Assembly (NCBI RefSeq): GCF_003633615.1
Contig: NZ_RBKU01000001.1
Coordinates: 2,232,001 to 2,296,000, forward strand
DNA length: 64,000 bases
Origin: Mucilaginibacter gracilis
GTDB lineage: Bacteria; Bacteroidota; Bacteroidia; Sphingobacteriales; Sphingobacteriaceae
Reading direction: 5' to 3'
Part shown: in pieces, positions 53,011 through 61,609 of the stretch
Layout: every line of letters starts with the position of its first letter
Position numbering within the stretch: the first letter of the stretch is position 1
The notes under the pieces: model-generated
What the model was told of the DNA's origin: nothing
Seen by the model: only the letters and a program-made list of their open reading frames with translations
Databases searched by the model: none
Made by a program: the position numbers and the translations under genes

Positions 53011-55377
53011 TTATTTCAATTGCCGGATAAAAGGTTCGATATAGGTGTGGTAAAAATCCGCGGCCAGCATCACATTGCTTTGACGGTTGCCGGTAAAATA
53101 CGACGAACCGGTGATCTTACCATCGGCGCTCCAGCAGGCGGTCGTCTTTTCGATCACCAGGATGATACTGCTCTCCGGGATATCCGCATCCGAGCTTTTT
53201 AAATGCAAAAAGCCCCTGGAGTCCAGTACGGCCTCGCTGCCATCCGCCCAGCTAAATTTAGTGAATTTGATATAAGGAAGGTGTGCTACCTCGATATTTT
53301 CCTGTTTGACAGGTTTAACTGTTTCAAGGGAGTTCAGGCTATTGTCCTTCAGACTGATATTGCGACCGTGCTGGTCGAGCCGGATCTCGCGCTGATCGAT
53401 ATACAGTCTGCCAGACGTGTTCACATAAATATTTTTGGCAGAATTGATCACACTGTAGCCGTTATTGATCAGTTTCTTGATCTGGTTAAGCACCTGGAAA
53501 TGTGGAATCGACGGTAAGGCTTTGAACAGTTTCCTATCCATAGCCGTCGGCATACTCTGCCCGGTCAGCGGGTCCACGGAGACAACGTCGGCCACGCGTG
53601 CGATATGGAACAAGCCGTTATCAAACTTGACCTCTTCGGCTTTAATGTTATTCAGTTCATGGATCATCAGGTTAGGATTTTCCAAATCCACCTGATAGAT
53701 TCTGAGATAAGCCCCGGGCAGGTTTCTGACCAAAATGAATAGGTAGGTTTTGACCTGTCCCCAGTAGTAATCTCCGGCATCAAGCTGATCGACGAGTTCC
53801 CTGGCGCCCTGGTCTTTCTCTGTCCAGCATAATACCCGCCGGTCCTGGGTAATGATCGCTGTTTGCCCTGTGCTCATTTTAAAAGTGTTGTCATGCTTCA
53901 GCTTGATCTTGGATGAAGGGAATAGCAGCGGGAAGTCCGTTTCGGAAAGCATGGCCGGTAAGCCGGATAGGTTATAGTTGCGCTGCGCGGGCCGTTTTCG
54001 GTTAAAGAGCGTTTCCTCCAGATCGATCAGGGCCGTGGCCGCCAGTTTATAGCGTTTGCCCCGGGTCTCGTATAAAGCGATATGCCCGTCCCGATTGACC
54101 TCGACCAGGTAGTCCAGTTGTTCCTTGACCTGGGCAAAGGCGGTCATAAAAGCGGGATCTTCCCGATAATGCGGCCCGGTGATCAGGATATATTTTGCCT
54201 TGGCAGTAACGGTATCTGATACCAGTTTTTTGAGCTGCGCCCCACAGTTAAGCGCAGGGTCCAATTGTTCTAACGTCGTTAAAATACCTTCCTTGGTATG
54301 CAGTTCCATCGGCAGGGAAACTTTACCCCCCAAAGCCCAGGCATCCAAAGGATCCCGTTTGCGCCCTTCGCTAAAAGCCAGCGCTGCCGCCAGGCCAAAT
54401 ACCCGGGGCATGCCCCACATCTTAAGGGTAGTATCTAATAAAATATGCCATTCCTGGTTCGCCTGATCGGGTAATTCTTCACGCTGCAGGAACAAAGCTT
54501 CGTTATTGGCAAGCCTGGCAGTAAGCAGCAGGTCGTCCTGTGCCAGTTCACTCAATAATAATTTATCAAAATGCCCCCGGTTGCTGATATCGGAAACGCC
54601 GCCGATAGACTGGTCACTGCTACCGCTCAGGTGCATTGGGATATTCAGTGCCGCGCTGATCTGGTGCGCCAAACGCGCCAAACCGGCCGTCTTCAGATCG
54701 GCGGTTAAAGTCGCCATCAGGTCGTCGGGTGCCGGAGCCGGCAAGGGGATAGCTGCTTTTACGGGGATATTCGTGATCCCGGTCCGCAGTTTCATTTCCA
54801 GCGTAGCCGTATCTTTAAATTGTTCCAGTGCGAAGGCCAGCGGCATCAGATCGGTTTGCAGTGCAGTAAATCCAAAATCAAGACTTCGGTTAAAAATAAG
54901 CTCATCCAGCGAACCGCCGCGGAATGTTTTCAGAATGCTCTTGAGCGGTTTACCGTCTTGTTTGTTTGAGTTTTCCAGCACCGCCTGGCACAAGGTCACG
55001 CGTTTGATGCCTGAGCGGCATTCAAAAGGAAGGCCGTTGATTAACTTCATCAGCTCGAGTGCCTGTCGGATCATTTGCTTGGCGACCATATGCTCGGTCT
55101 CCTGGTAATCAGATCGGTATCCGAGCCTTTGCAGATATGATCCCGGTTCAAATAAGGTTTCGGAATTGTCCTTACAAGCGCAAAGCAGCAGCAGCACCGT
55201 TCCGATGGTGATCTCGGCGGAAATCTCGAGTGAATCTAAAATAAAGACTAGGTCCTCCCGGTAACAGATCGTGCCGCCGTTGGCAAACTCCAGGACATCC
55301 CCTCCTTCGGCCCATTTCCAAAAGTAACCGTTCATCCCCTGGAAATAACGGATGGTTTTGATTTCATGCTCAGTCAT
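53011..55377 (-). CDS. vWA and beta-propeller protein of the MoxR ternary system
   Basis: This 788-residue protein has an N-terminal bpX-type domain (about 1-180, GYFWKWAEGGDVLEFANGG), a central vWA-like domain (about 260-440, EWHILLDTTLKMWGM, KAKYILITGPHYRED), and a C-terminal propeller-like part. The MIDAS motif is reduced to DTT instead of DxSxS, so metal binding may be weak. It overlaps the bpX2-like gene by 8 bp. In this family the vWA protein is the partner moved by the MoxR ATPase. Assignment rests on gene order and fold-like motifs. Confidence 0.7.
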   Translation of the reverse strand: MTEHEIKTIRYFQGMNGYFWKWAEGGDVLEFANGGTICYREDLVFILDSLEISAEITIGTVLLLLCACKDNSETLFEPGSYLQRLGYRSDYQETEHMVAKQMIRQALELMKLINGLPFECRSGIKRVTLCQAVLENSNKQDGKPLKSILKTFRGGSLDELIFNRSLDFGFTALQTDLMPLAFALEQFKDTATLEMKLRTGITNIPVKAAIPLPAPAPDDLMATLTADLKTAGLARLAHQISAALNIPMHLSGSSDQSIGGVSDISNRGHFDKLLLSELAQDDLLLTARLANNEALFLQREELPDQANQEWHILLDTTLKMWGMPRVFGLAAALAFSEGRKRDPLDAWALGGKVSLPMELHTKEGILTTLEQLDPALNCGAQLKKLVSDTVTAKAKYILITGPHYREDPAFMTAFAQVKEQLDYLVEVNRDGHIALYETRGKRYKLAATALIDLEETLFNRKRPAQRNYNLSGLPAMLSETDFPLLFPSSKIKLKHDNTFKMSTGQTAIITQDRRVLCWTEKDQGARELVDQLDAGDYYWGQVKTYLFILVRNLPGAYLRIYQVDLENPNLMIHELNNIKAEEVKFDNGLFHIARVADVVSVDPLTGQSMPTAMDRKLFKALPSIPHFQVLNQIKKLINNGYSVINSAKNIYVNTSGRLYIDQREIRLDQHGRNISLKDNSLNSLETVKPVKQENIEVAHLPYIKFTKFSWADGSEAVLDSRGFLHLKSSDADIPESSIILVIEKTTACWSADGKITGSSYFTGNRQSNVMLAADFYHTYIEPFIRQLK

Positions 55378-56095
55378 GGCCCGTTTCCGTTAGACGCACC
55401 GCGCTGCGGCGTGCGGGTTGAAAATGAGCGATCGGGATGGCCTGCCAGTTACCATCAGGCTCAAACAGCATCAATGTTTCTTTTGGCGCCTCGGCGAGTG
55501 CGCCTAATACAGGCGGGTCGAGGTCGTAACCACTTGGCAAAAGCATTTGGTCCCGGGGCCAAAAAGTCTTGCCGGGTAATTGCGGCAAAGGGCGTCCGAT
55601 CACTAACACTTCACCTTTTCCTGAAACAGCGAAACTTAACGTTTGCAATCGTGTGCCTGCCGCGGTTTCCGCATAGGCTTTCCAGCTCTTCAGGTCCGTC
55701 ATCAAGGCAAAGACCTCCTGCACAACGGCTGAACGGGACAAACGGATCGTGACCGGAAGGAACAATTTCCCGGGCATTGCCGATACCGGGAGCTCGATCG
55801 GGACGAAGGCCTTGATCGGTTGCCAGTCCAATTTAGGGAGTTTACCGGTCGGCGTTTTCTGTTGGTCAGGAAACAATCGCTCCACCGGATCGGCGGTATA
55901 GCGGTGCAAAACAGGTAAGGAAGCGATGCGTTTATCCGGTGTGCCGCCCACAGCGATACCCCGGAGCCAGATCAGATCCCCATCGGTAGCGGCTTTTAAG
56001 CCGGGGATGCCACGCAGACCGCCCAGCGTATCGCCGTATTTATTTTCCAATACCAGGATCTTTTCCATTAGGCGGTATGCATTATCTTTTTCCAA
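55370..56095 (-). CDS. bpX2-like protein of the MoxR ternary system
   Basis: This 241-residue protein starts MEKDNAYRLMEKILVLE and contains DGDLIWLRGIAVGG (about 38-51) and RLSRSAVVQEVFALMTDLKSW, which resemble the bpX2 domain of MoxR-vWA-propeller loci. It has no signal peptide, membrane helix or catalytic motif that I can see. It overlaps the MoxR gene by 28 bp and the vWA gene by 8 bp, so translation is coupled with both. It is probably an adaptor; no biochemical role is known. Confidence 0.65.
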   Translation of the reverse strand: MEKDNAYRLMEKILVLENKYGDTLGGLRGIPGLKAATDGDLIWLRGIAVGGTPDKRIASLPVLHRYTADPVERLFPDQQKTPTGKLPKLDWQPIKAFVPIELPVSAMPGKLFLPVTIRLSRSAVVQEVFALMTDLKSWKAYAETAAGTRLQTLSFAVSGKGEVLVIGRPLPQLPGKTFWPRDQMLLPSGYDLDPPVLGALAEAPKETLMLFEPDGNWQAIPIAHFQPARRSAVRLTETGHD

Positions 56096-57219
56096 AGCTC
56101 ATCGATGGGCTTTTGTACATAATTTCGTTGCTCTTCATTGCCGATCCAGCCACAGCGGCTGTTCAGGTGGGCAAGCCGGTCCTTGATGACCGATCGCTCT
56201 GCCATGGAGATCTCTTCCTGCCATTGCTGGCTGAGTTGCTCCACTTCGTTATAGATCTCGTCCGGGTTAGGAACAGAGCTGAGGGAGGCCCTGGGGTGAC
56301 TGGCTTCTTCTTTAGCGCTCAGGTCCACGACGGCGCTCACGATATTGCAGATGATCTCGCGCTGTTCTTCCGTATCCCAGATATGGCGCAGGACCCACAG
56401 GTCTGATGCGATGGCTTTCTCCCGTTTGCAGATCAACGCGCTGGCGGCGATCAGCCTTTGCAGTTTGACCGCGCGGCGGTCGGATACTGCGAGGCCAGAA
56501 TTGCGGAGTTTTTGAATGAGTTCAATATAGTCCTTGCGGATACCGCTCAGGTCGACCAAAGAGGTTTGTCCCTGCAATTGCCGGATATCTTCGGTAGCTA
56601 TACTTGGCTTATCGCCGGCAGCCTTTTGTTCCAGCATCCAGCCGGCGTCAAGTAAAGCATTCAGTTGTTGCGGGTCGACGTTATCGCAGCGGACCCGGAT
56701 CAAAAAGCGGTCGAACAAGGCTTGAAGGGCCTCGTCCTCGGGTAAATGGTTGCTGGCACCGATCACCATCAGGGCAGGCAACTGTCGGGTTTCCCTGCCG
56801 CGGCGGAAGATCTTTTCGTTCAGGACCATGAGCAAACTATTCAGGATCGCGCTATTCGCGTTGAGTAATTCGTCCAGGAAGATCAGCGAAGCCTCTGGCA
56901 ACATCCCTTCCGTATTGGTCACGAGTTCTCCATCCCGCAATTTACGGATATCGAACGGGCCGAATAGTTCATTGGGCTCGGTAAATCGTGTCAGCAGGTA
57001 TTCGAAGGTTTTGCCATCGAGTAATTTGGAGAGTTCCCTTACGGTCGCACTCTTTGCGGTGCCCGGAGGGCCCAACAGAAACAGGTTCTCCCTACCCACC
57101 AGGCAAATGCCCATCAGGTCGATGATCTCGTCTTTGCCGACAAATAATTCTTTCAGGTGCCGCAGAACGGCCTGGAGTTTGTCGACGGTCGCAAATTCTT
57201 GGGTAGTATTTTTAGTCAT
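56068..57219 (-). CDS. MoxR-family AAA+ ATPase
   Basis: This 383-residue ATPase has Walker A in LLGPPGTAKSATVREL (about residue 53), Walker B in ASLIFLDELLNANSAILNSLL (about 110), sensor 1 in VIGASNHLPEDEALQALFDRF and the following DRF/IRV arginine region. A C-terminal helical domain follows (about 240-383). MoxR proteins act with vWA partners as remodelling machines that load metal or change partner complexes. Overlaps with the genes on both sides (8 and 28 bp) show one tightly coupled operon. It is the energy-using core of the ternary system. Confidence 0.93.
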   Translation of the reverse strand: MTKNTTQEFATVDKLQAVLRHLKELFVGKDEIIDLMGICLVGRENLFLLGPPGTAKSATVRELSKLLDGKTFEYLLTRFTEPNELFGPFDIRKLRDGELVTNTEGMLPEASLIFLDELLNANSAILNSLLMVLNEKIFRRGRETRQLPALMVIGASNHLPEDEALQALFDRFLIRVRCDNVDPQQLNALLDAGWMLEQKAAGDKPSIATEDIRQLQGQTSLVDLSGIRKDYIELIQKLRNSGLAVSDRRAVKLQRLIAASALICKREKAIASDLWVLRHIWDTEEQREIICNIVSAVVDLSAKEEASHPRASLSSVPNPDEIYNEVEQLSQQWQEEISMAERSVIKDRLAHLNSRCGWIGNEEQRNYVQKPIDELWKKIMHTA

Positions 57220-57844
57220 GTTTAGTTAATTCATTGAATTCAAGCCCCGGCCAGAATTGTTCCTGGTACAGGCCCATCGTTTCTGTCAGCGCCACTTGTT
57301 CCCGCTCACCGAGGCGGGTCAGATCCCGGTGTGCGATAATGCGGTCAAGATAAATGGTTTTCAAGGCGGCGTTGTTTAAAATAGGTTGCGTATCGGCGAT
57401 GGTTTGGATATTCAGTCCCACCGAGGACAATGGCCAGGCCGCGGCTGTTTCTTTCAGTCTTTGAACAAGCGGGTCGTCCGGCGAGATCCCGCTGCTAAAT
57501 TTGAACAGCGGCCCGAGGTGGCGGAAGAGCAGATCGACAGACCACATCGCCGAGTCATCCAGCGTTCCGGTATAAGGTTGTAAATAGTTTTCCATGAGCT
57601 CTGCTTCCAGTTCCCGTAACAACACGAACTGGATGGAGCGGTACAGGTATTGTGCCGCCCAAAGCGCGGCATCTTTGTTCAGCCCAGGTAATTCAGCGGG
57701 CATCTCCAGACGTTCGGTCCGGTCGAGCTCAGCGATCAGCCGTGCCGAAGCCTCCAGGTCAGCGGCGTTAAAGTCGGCTAACGCGCGGGCAACGGTTACC
57801 CGGCCTTCGCTGAATAAACTGTTTAAAAATTCGCTGAATTGCAT
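57212..57844 (-). CDS. bpX4-like protein, first gene of the MoxR ternary operon
   Basis: This 210-residue, mainly helical protein has GLNKDAALWAAQYLYRSIQFVLLRELE (about 53-80), a pattern I associate with bpX4 domains of MoxR-vWA-propeller systems, and an acidic middle part. It has no catalytic motif. It overlaps the MoxR gene by 8 bp. As the first gene it sets the reading of the unit. The family assignment is moderate; the role is likely structural. Confidence 0.55.
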   Translation of the reverse strand: MQFSEFLNSLFSEGRVTVARALADFNAADLEASARLIAELDRTERLEMPAELPGLNKDAALWAAQYLYRSIQFVLLRELEAELMENYLQPYTGTLDDSAMWSVDLLFRHLGPLFKFSSGISPDDPLVQRLKETAAAWPLSSVGLNIQTIADTQPILNNAALKTIYLDRIIAHRDLTRLGEREQVALTETMGLYQEQFWPGLEFNELTKHD

Positions 57845-58041
57845 GATCCTTAAAATAAACGAATAATATTGGCTTTAGCAAAAACATGGGTACCTAAATG
57901 CAGGCTCAGTAATTTCTAATTGCTATGTTTCTCTAATATTGTTGGTAATGAAACTATTTAACTAAATATTAAAACAGTCTCATTTCTAAAAAAAAGCGTC
58001 AATATGCAAGATCATTAAGTGCGCGTTAAACCGTCGGGCAT

Positions 58042-58076
58042 AAAAAAGACCGCCTCATAAACTTTATGAGGCGGTC
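58042..58076 (-). terminator. Intrinsic terminator of the HD-Pnk gene
   Basis: GACCGCCTCATAAA pairs fully with TTTATGAGGCGGTC around a very short loop. On the minus strand a run of six T follows. It lies 10 bp after the stop of the minus-strand gene. Confidence 0.9.
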
Positions 58077-58085
58077 GAGCAGCTC

Positions 58086-59192
58086 TTAACTTACATGGTA
58101 GCTTAATTCATGCGCTTCCCACAGCGCAGGTATTTCCAGTTTATGAGTTAACCGGTCTAAAACCGCTGCAGGTACTCTGGCATCACGACTTTTATTTTGT
58201 CCATGGAGGTTTTCATAGGGTACTTCAACATAGGTGATCTTCACCTTTGCTTTATAGGTGGTGAACAGATCAATCAGTTGCATTCGCATTTGGCTGGTGG
58301 TATTGGTTGCGTTCCAGATGAAAGATTCTTGTTTGCGCAGATAAACCCTCGCCTGTTCTTTTGCTTCCTGTATCACTTGCCCGTTACCTGTTTTATCTGT
58401 TGGAGATATACCCCGTTCGACACGCATATGATCTAACGAAATGACCAGCCAATCCGGATAATGTTTTTTAATAAAAGTATCTTTGCCCGCACCGGGTAAA
58501 CCACTCATCAAAATTACTTCAAACGCAGGCTCATCAAACGGAACATAATCCAGATAAGCATCATCATGTTGCATATAATACATTTGTGCATGCCCCGAAG
58601 TAAACGCCCGTGCTTTACCCCAACAATCATTTTCTTGACAAAACGCTTCAAAGCAGTCGATGCGATAAAGCATTTCCTCCTGATCGTCACAAACGCGGCC
58701 CAACATATCGGCACGAGCCAGCAGAGCTAACCATTGGGTATTGACTTCCATACTGGCTTTTACTAAGGCCTTCAATGGGTCTGGCTTTTCAAACAACCAT
58801 ATGGGTAAACCATGATGGCGTACCAAACCAACGATCTGTTCGCGAATGACGAAAGGCGCAGGCTCATTTATGTAAAGCAATTGCCTTGCAAACTGAGCAC
58901 CTTTACGGGCATGACCGTTTGATGTAATGCTGCCATCAGTCTCAAAAACCGTAGTGCTATATTTTTCAACGTCATGTAATAAAGCGGCTGCCCATAATAT
59001 TTCCTGATCATCTTCGGACAAAACCTGAAAAGCCGGTTCTACTTTCAATGCCGCCAGTACCATTTGCGTATGTATAGCCACGTTGCCTTCGGCGTGATAG
59101 CGTGGGTCTTGCTGAACTTCGTTCATACGTTTTATCCAGTCAAATCGCTGTTCAAGATATGTCCAATCTTTGTGTTCACTAAAGGTCCACAT
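58086..59192 (-). CDS. HD-Pnk: HD phosphoesterase fused to polynucleotide 5'-kinase
   Basis: This 368-residue enzyme has an N-terminal HD domain (about 35-190) with HTQMV, LLHDVEKYST (about 73) and RHHGLP as metal-binding motifs. The C-terminal P-loop kinase domain has GLPGAGKDTFIKKHYP (about 234) and SLDHMRVE. The same order is known in Runella slithyformis HD-Pnk, which removes 2',3'-cyclic phosphate and adds a 5' phosphate to RNA ends. It overlaps the ligase gene by 14 bp, so end healing and sealing are made together. It likely repairs RNA cut by ribotoxins. Confidence 0.88.
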   Translation of the reverse strand: MWTFSEHKDWTYLEQRFDWIKRMNEVQQDPRYHAEGNVAIHTQMVLAALKVEPAFQVLSEDDQEILWAAALLHDVEKYSTTVFETDGSITSNGHARKGAQFARQLLYINEPAPFVIREQIVGLVRHHGLPIWLFEKPDPLKALVKASMEVNTQWLALLARADMLGRVCDDQEEMLYRIDCFEAFCQENDCWGKARAFTSGHAQMYYMQHDDAYLDYVPFDEPAFEVILMSGLPGAGKDTFIKKHYPDWLVISLDHMRVERGISPTDKTGNGQVIQEAKEQARVYLRKQESFIWNATNTTSQMRMQLIDLFTTYKAKVKITYVEVPYENLHGQNKSRDARVPAAVLDRLTHKLEIPALWEAHELSYHVS

Positions 59193-59886
59193 AATTCCTC
59201 CTTTCGTTAATTAATGGTGCACGTTTCCAGTTGCGAGTCCAGTGTTCATCGGTTTTAACATGCCCCTTTCGTACATATTTAAATACGTTTTGAGCAAAAG
59301 CATCAACAGCATAACTGTCGGCATTACGACTAACAATACCCTCCATGGTAGTTGCTTTTTGATCATAGACATCATAAGGATCAAACGCACCCGTACCGTT
59401 TACCAATGTCAGCATTTCGGCTTCAAACCGCTGTTGATCTTTCGGCGTCGCTTCGGTTTTAGCGATTGGAACAGTAGGCAGATCAAGCATATTGGCATAA
59501 AACTGAGTTTCCTCCCAGCTCAACCATTGGTCGTGCTCTCGTATGCCGAACACATAAAAATGATGCTCCAGTTTACGATATTCTATAGAATGTATCGCAT
59601 ACAGATTCTCTCCGAAGATCTCCAGATCGCCTAGGTCATGTTTAACCATCTGCCAGAATCGCCTGAGACTTTCAGTCCATGGTGATATAGTTGGCGCCGC
59701 ATGCGAGCGCGCAAAAACGCCAAGTTTAGACAGGCAATTATTTTCGCCGTCCAGTTTTTCTGTATGTATTAAGTTTGGGATGCGTTGTAGATGCTCCCAA
59801 TAGTCGTGCGCTATACGGTCGTCGCTGGTTGTGCCCGGCGAAAACGGATAATGATAGGTACGACCATATTTTTGTGATAAAGCCAT
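59179..59886 (-). CDS. ATP-dependent RNA ligase
   Basis: This 235-residue nucleotidyltransferase has motif I EKLDGENN (Lys about residue 43), motif Ia ARSHAAPT, motif III LEIFGENLYAIHSI, motif IV MEGIVSRN and motif V VFKYVRKGH, all in the right order. This is the Rnl-type RNA ligase fold without further domains. It is the first gene of a two-gene cassette with HD-Pnk. Together they can heal and seal broken tRNA or other RNA. The possible promoter (CAAATGTA on the plus strand) lies about 120 bp upstream. Confidence 0.9.
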   Translation of the reverse strand: MALSQKYGRTYHYPFSPGTTSDDRIAHDYWEHLQRIPNLIHTEKLDGENNCLSKLGVFARSHAAPTISPWTESLRRFWQMVKHDLGDLEIFGENLYAIHSIEYRKLEHHFYVFGIREHDQWLSWEETQFYANMLDLPTVPIAKTEATPKDQQRFEAEMLTLVNGTGAFDPYDVYDQKATTMEGIVSRNADSYAVDAFAQNVFKYVRKGHVKTDEHWTRNWKRAPLINERRNYVDL

Positions 59887-60262
59887 GTTTTCAAGATTAA
59901 AATTAGAAAATAAAAAGTCGCTTCCTTCCCCGGGATGGGAAAGATCATAAATGATTTATGCGCGGACTATTACATGGCTCAAAACTTAAAGCGTTTTTTG
60001 TGATACAAATGTAAGAAACTAAATCTGAATACATTAATGGTTGCTAAAGATTGCTTATAGCACTCAAACCTCAACTATTTTATGCTGCTAATGGAATGTG
60101 GTGATTATCCAAGATAAAGAAATGTAATTCGATTCGTAAATTGAAGATTAATCTCAAAGCAATGTATGTTCTTTATTTCCTGAATTCTCTCGCGTTAAAT
60201 AGATTTATCGTATTTCAAGTAAATTCTATCTATTTTAGTTTACTATTAAACTCCTTGTCACC
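59887..60262. other. 376-bp divergent intergenic region
   Basis: It separates the RNA ligase (minus) and SWIM (plus) genes. It holds a likely minus-strand -7 box at 60006-60013. No gene or strong hairpin is seen, and no TAnnTTTG box is clear for the SWIM gene (closest TATTTTAG near 60230). Confidence 0.5.
60006..60013 (-). promoter_or_regulatory. -7 box of the RNA ligase-HD-Pnk operon (TACATTTG on minus strand)
   Basis: The plus strand reads CAAATGTA, the reverse complement of TACATTTG, which fits TAnnTTTG. The leader would be about 110 bases. Confidence 0.45.
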
Positions 60263-61603
60263 ATGTCAGACACTATTACCTATCAGTACAATAAATCATC
60301 TGCTTTGAACAAAGCAAACTCTTTAGATGAGTTGTTTTTGGCAAAATACAGTGAGGTTCAAAAGAAAAATTCGTCCTGTTTTTTTTGGGGTCGCCTGACT
60401 GACCCATATACTACTGCGCGATGCCTGCTGGCCTTATCTAACGTGGTGCAGTCTAGTTTCAGTTTATCTCCTTTTCAGCTTGCCTTGTTAAAGGACCCTA
60501 TTGTTACAGCTGGTAACGAGAAAATCAGGTTCGAGGGATTTTCGCATTGTGCTGGTGTATACGCGCGGGTAGATGTTTTAGGGGACGGGCACGATGGTGA
60601 ATTCCTGGAAAACGGCACTACGAATGTAGATTTCAACCAACCGATGCTTTCAGCCTTGAGCGGTATTCGCAAAAACGAAAACGTTTTACTTTCTATCGGT
60701 CAGAAAGAGGTAGGCCTGCATCGCGAAAATGAAAAGGTAATCGAACGTAAAGTACCGCTTCCAGTAAAATGGATCAAGGGTTTAACTTCAGTGCAGATGT
60801 TCCTTTCAGAGTCTGAGAAAGTACACTCGTTCAACCGGCTTCAGGCTTTGCAGTTATTTAAATCAATACCAGCCGGTAAACCTAAGACCGATTACTATTT
60901 ACTGGTTCGGGGGGGCAAGCCGATATTTTCTCCAGTCAAATCTAATGATGCTATAACAATTGGCGGCATACACCGGTTAAAACTGATTGAACCCCTGCTG
61001 GCTATGGCGGATGAGTTGAGAGTTTTCCCGCATACCACTATGCAGGCAACGACCTGGCAGGTTTATATCGGGGCGATAAGATTCACCTTGTCTTTATCCA
61101 GGGATGCCTGGCGCGGATTTTCGGGTGAAGGGGCAGCGTTGGAATCTTTGATTGAAGATGTGCCGGACCAATGGGTAGAACTGGTAGACAACTACAGTTA
61201 TGCCAACCAGGAATTTAATGCGACCCTACTCGCCGTAAATGAAGGTTTAGATTTGAAAAAAGTAGAAAATATAACCGGGAGGCTATCGGCTATCGGGCTA
61301 CTGGGCTATGATCTGGACGAAAATAATTTTTTCTACAGAAGGCTTCCGTTCAAGCTAAGCAGGATTATGAGCCTTAATCCAAGACTAAAGGATGCCGAGA
61401 AACTGCTGGCGGAGGGTAAAGTAAAAATTATTGCAAAACATGATAATAAAGTAGAAGCACAGGTGGAAGGTAGCGGCGTAAAACATATCGTTATACTTAA
61501 CGGAGATAAGGAGCAGTGCACGTGTACCTGGTTCAGTAAAAACCAGGGAGAGCGCGGTGTCTGCAAGCATATTTTAGCAGTTAAAAAACTTATACTTAAC
61601 TAG
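60263..61603 (+). CDS. SWIM zinc-finger protein
   Basis: This 446-residue protein ends in a SWIM finger, with CTCTWFSKNQGERGVCKHILAVKKL giving CxCx(n)CxH at about 416-440. The rest is mixed alpha/beta without a known enzyme motif. SWIM proteins of this length are encoded next to MoxR ATPase, vWA and DUF5682-like proteins (as in the E. coli yeh cluster), where they may bind nucleic acid. The next gene starts 6 bp after its stop. Its promoter is not clear. It is likely the first gene of a second MoxR-type system. Confidence 0.85.
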   Translation: MSDTITYQYNKSSALNKANSLDELFLAKYSEVQKKNSSCFFWGRLTDPYTTARCLLALSNVVQSSFSLSPFQLALLKDPIVTAGNEKIRFEGFSHCAGVYARVDVLGDGHDGEFLENGTTNVDFNQPMLSALSGIRKNENVLLSIGQKEVGLHRENEKVIERKVPLPVKWIKGLTSVQMFLSESEKVHSFNRLQALQLFKSIPAGKPKTDYYLLVRGGKPIFSPVKSNDAITIGGIHRLKLIEPLLAMADELRVFPHTTMQATTWQVYIGAIRFTLSLSRDAWRGFSGEGAALESLIEDVPDQWVELVDNYSYANQEFNATLLAVNEGLDLKKVENITGRLSAIGLLGYDLDENNFFYRRLPFKLSRIMSLNPRLKDAEKLLAEGKVKIIAKHDNKVEAQVEGSGVKHIVILNGDKEQCTCTWFSKNQGERGVCKHILAVKKLILN

Positions 61604-61609
61604 ACTGCC

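Noticed and set aside
54506-55108. Plus-strand frame of 200 codons opposite the vWA-propeller gene
   Set aside because: It is a by-product of the higher G+C there; the sequence is Ser/Arg/Cys-rich with no motif, and the minus-strand gene is tightly fitted into its operon by overlaps.
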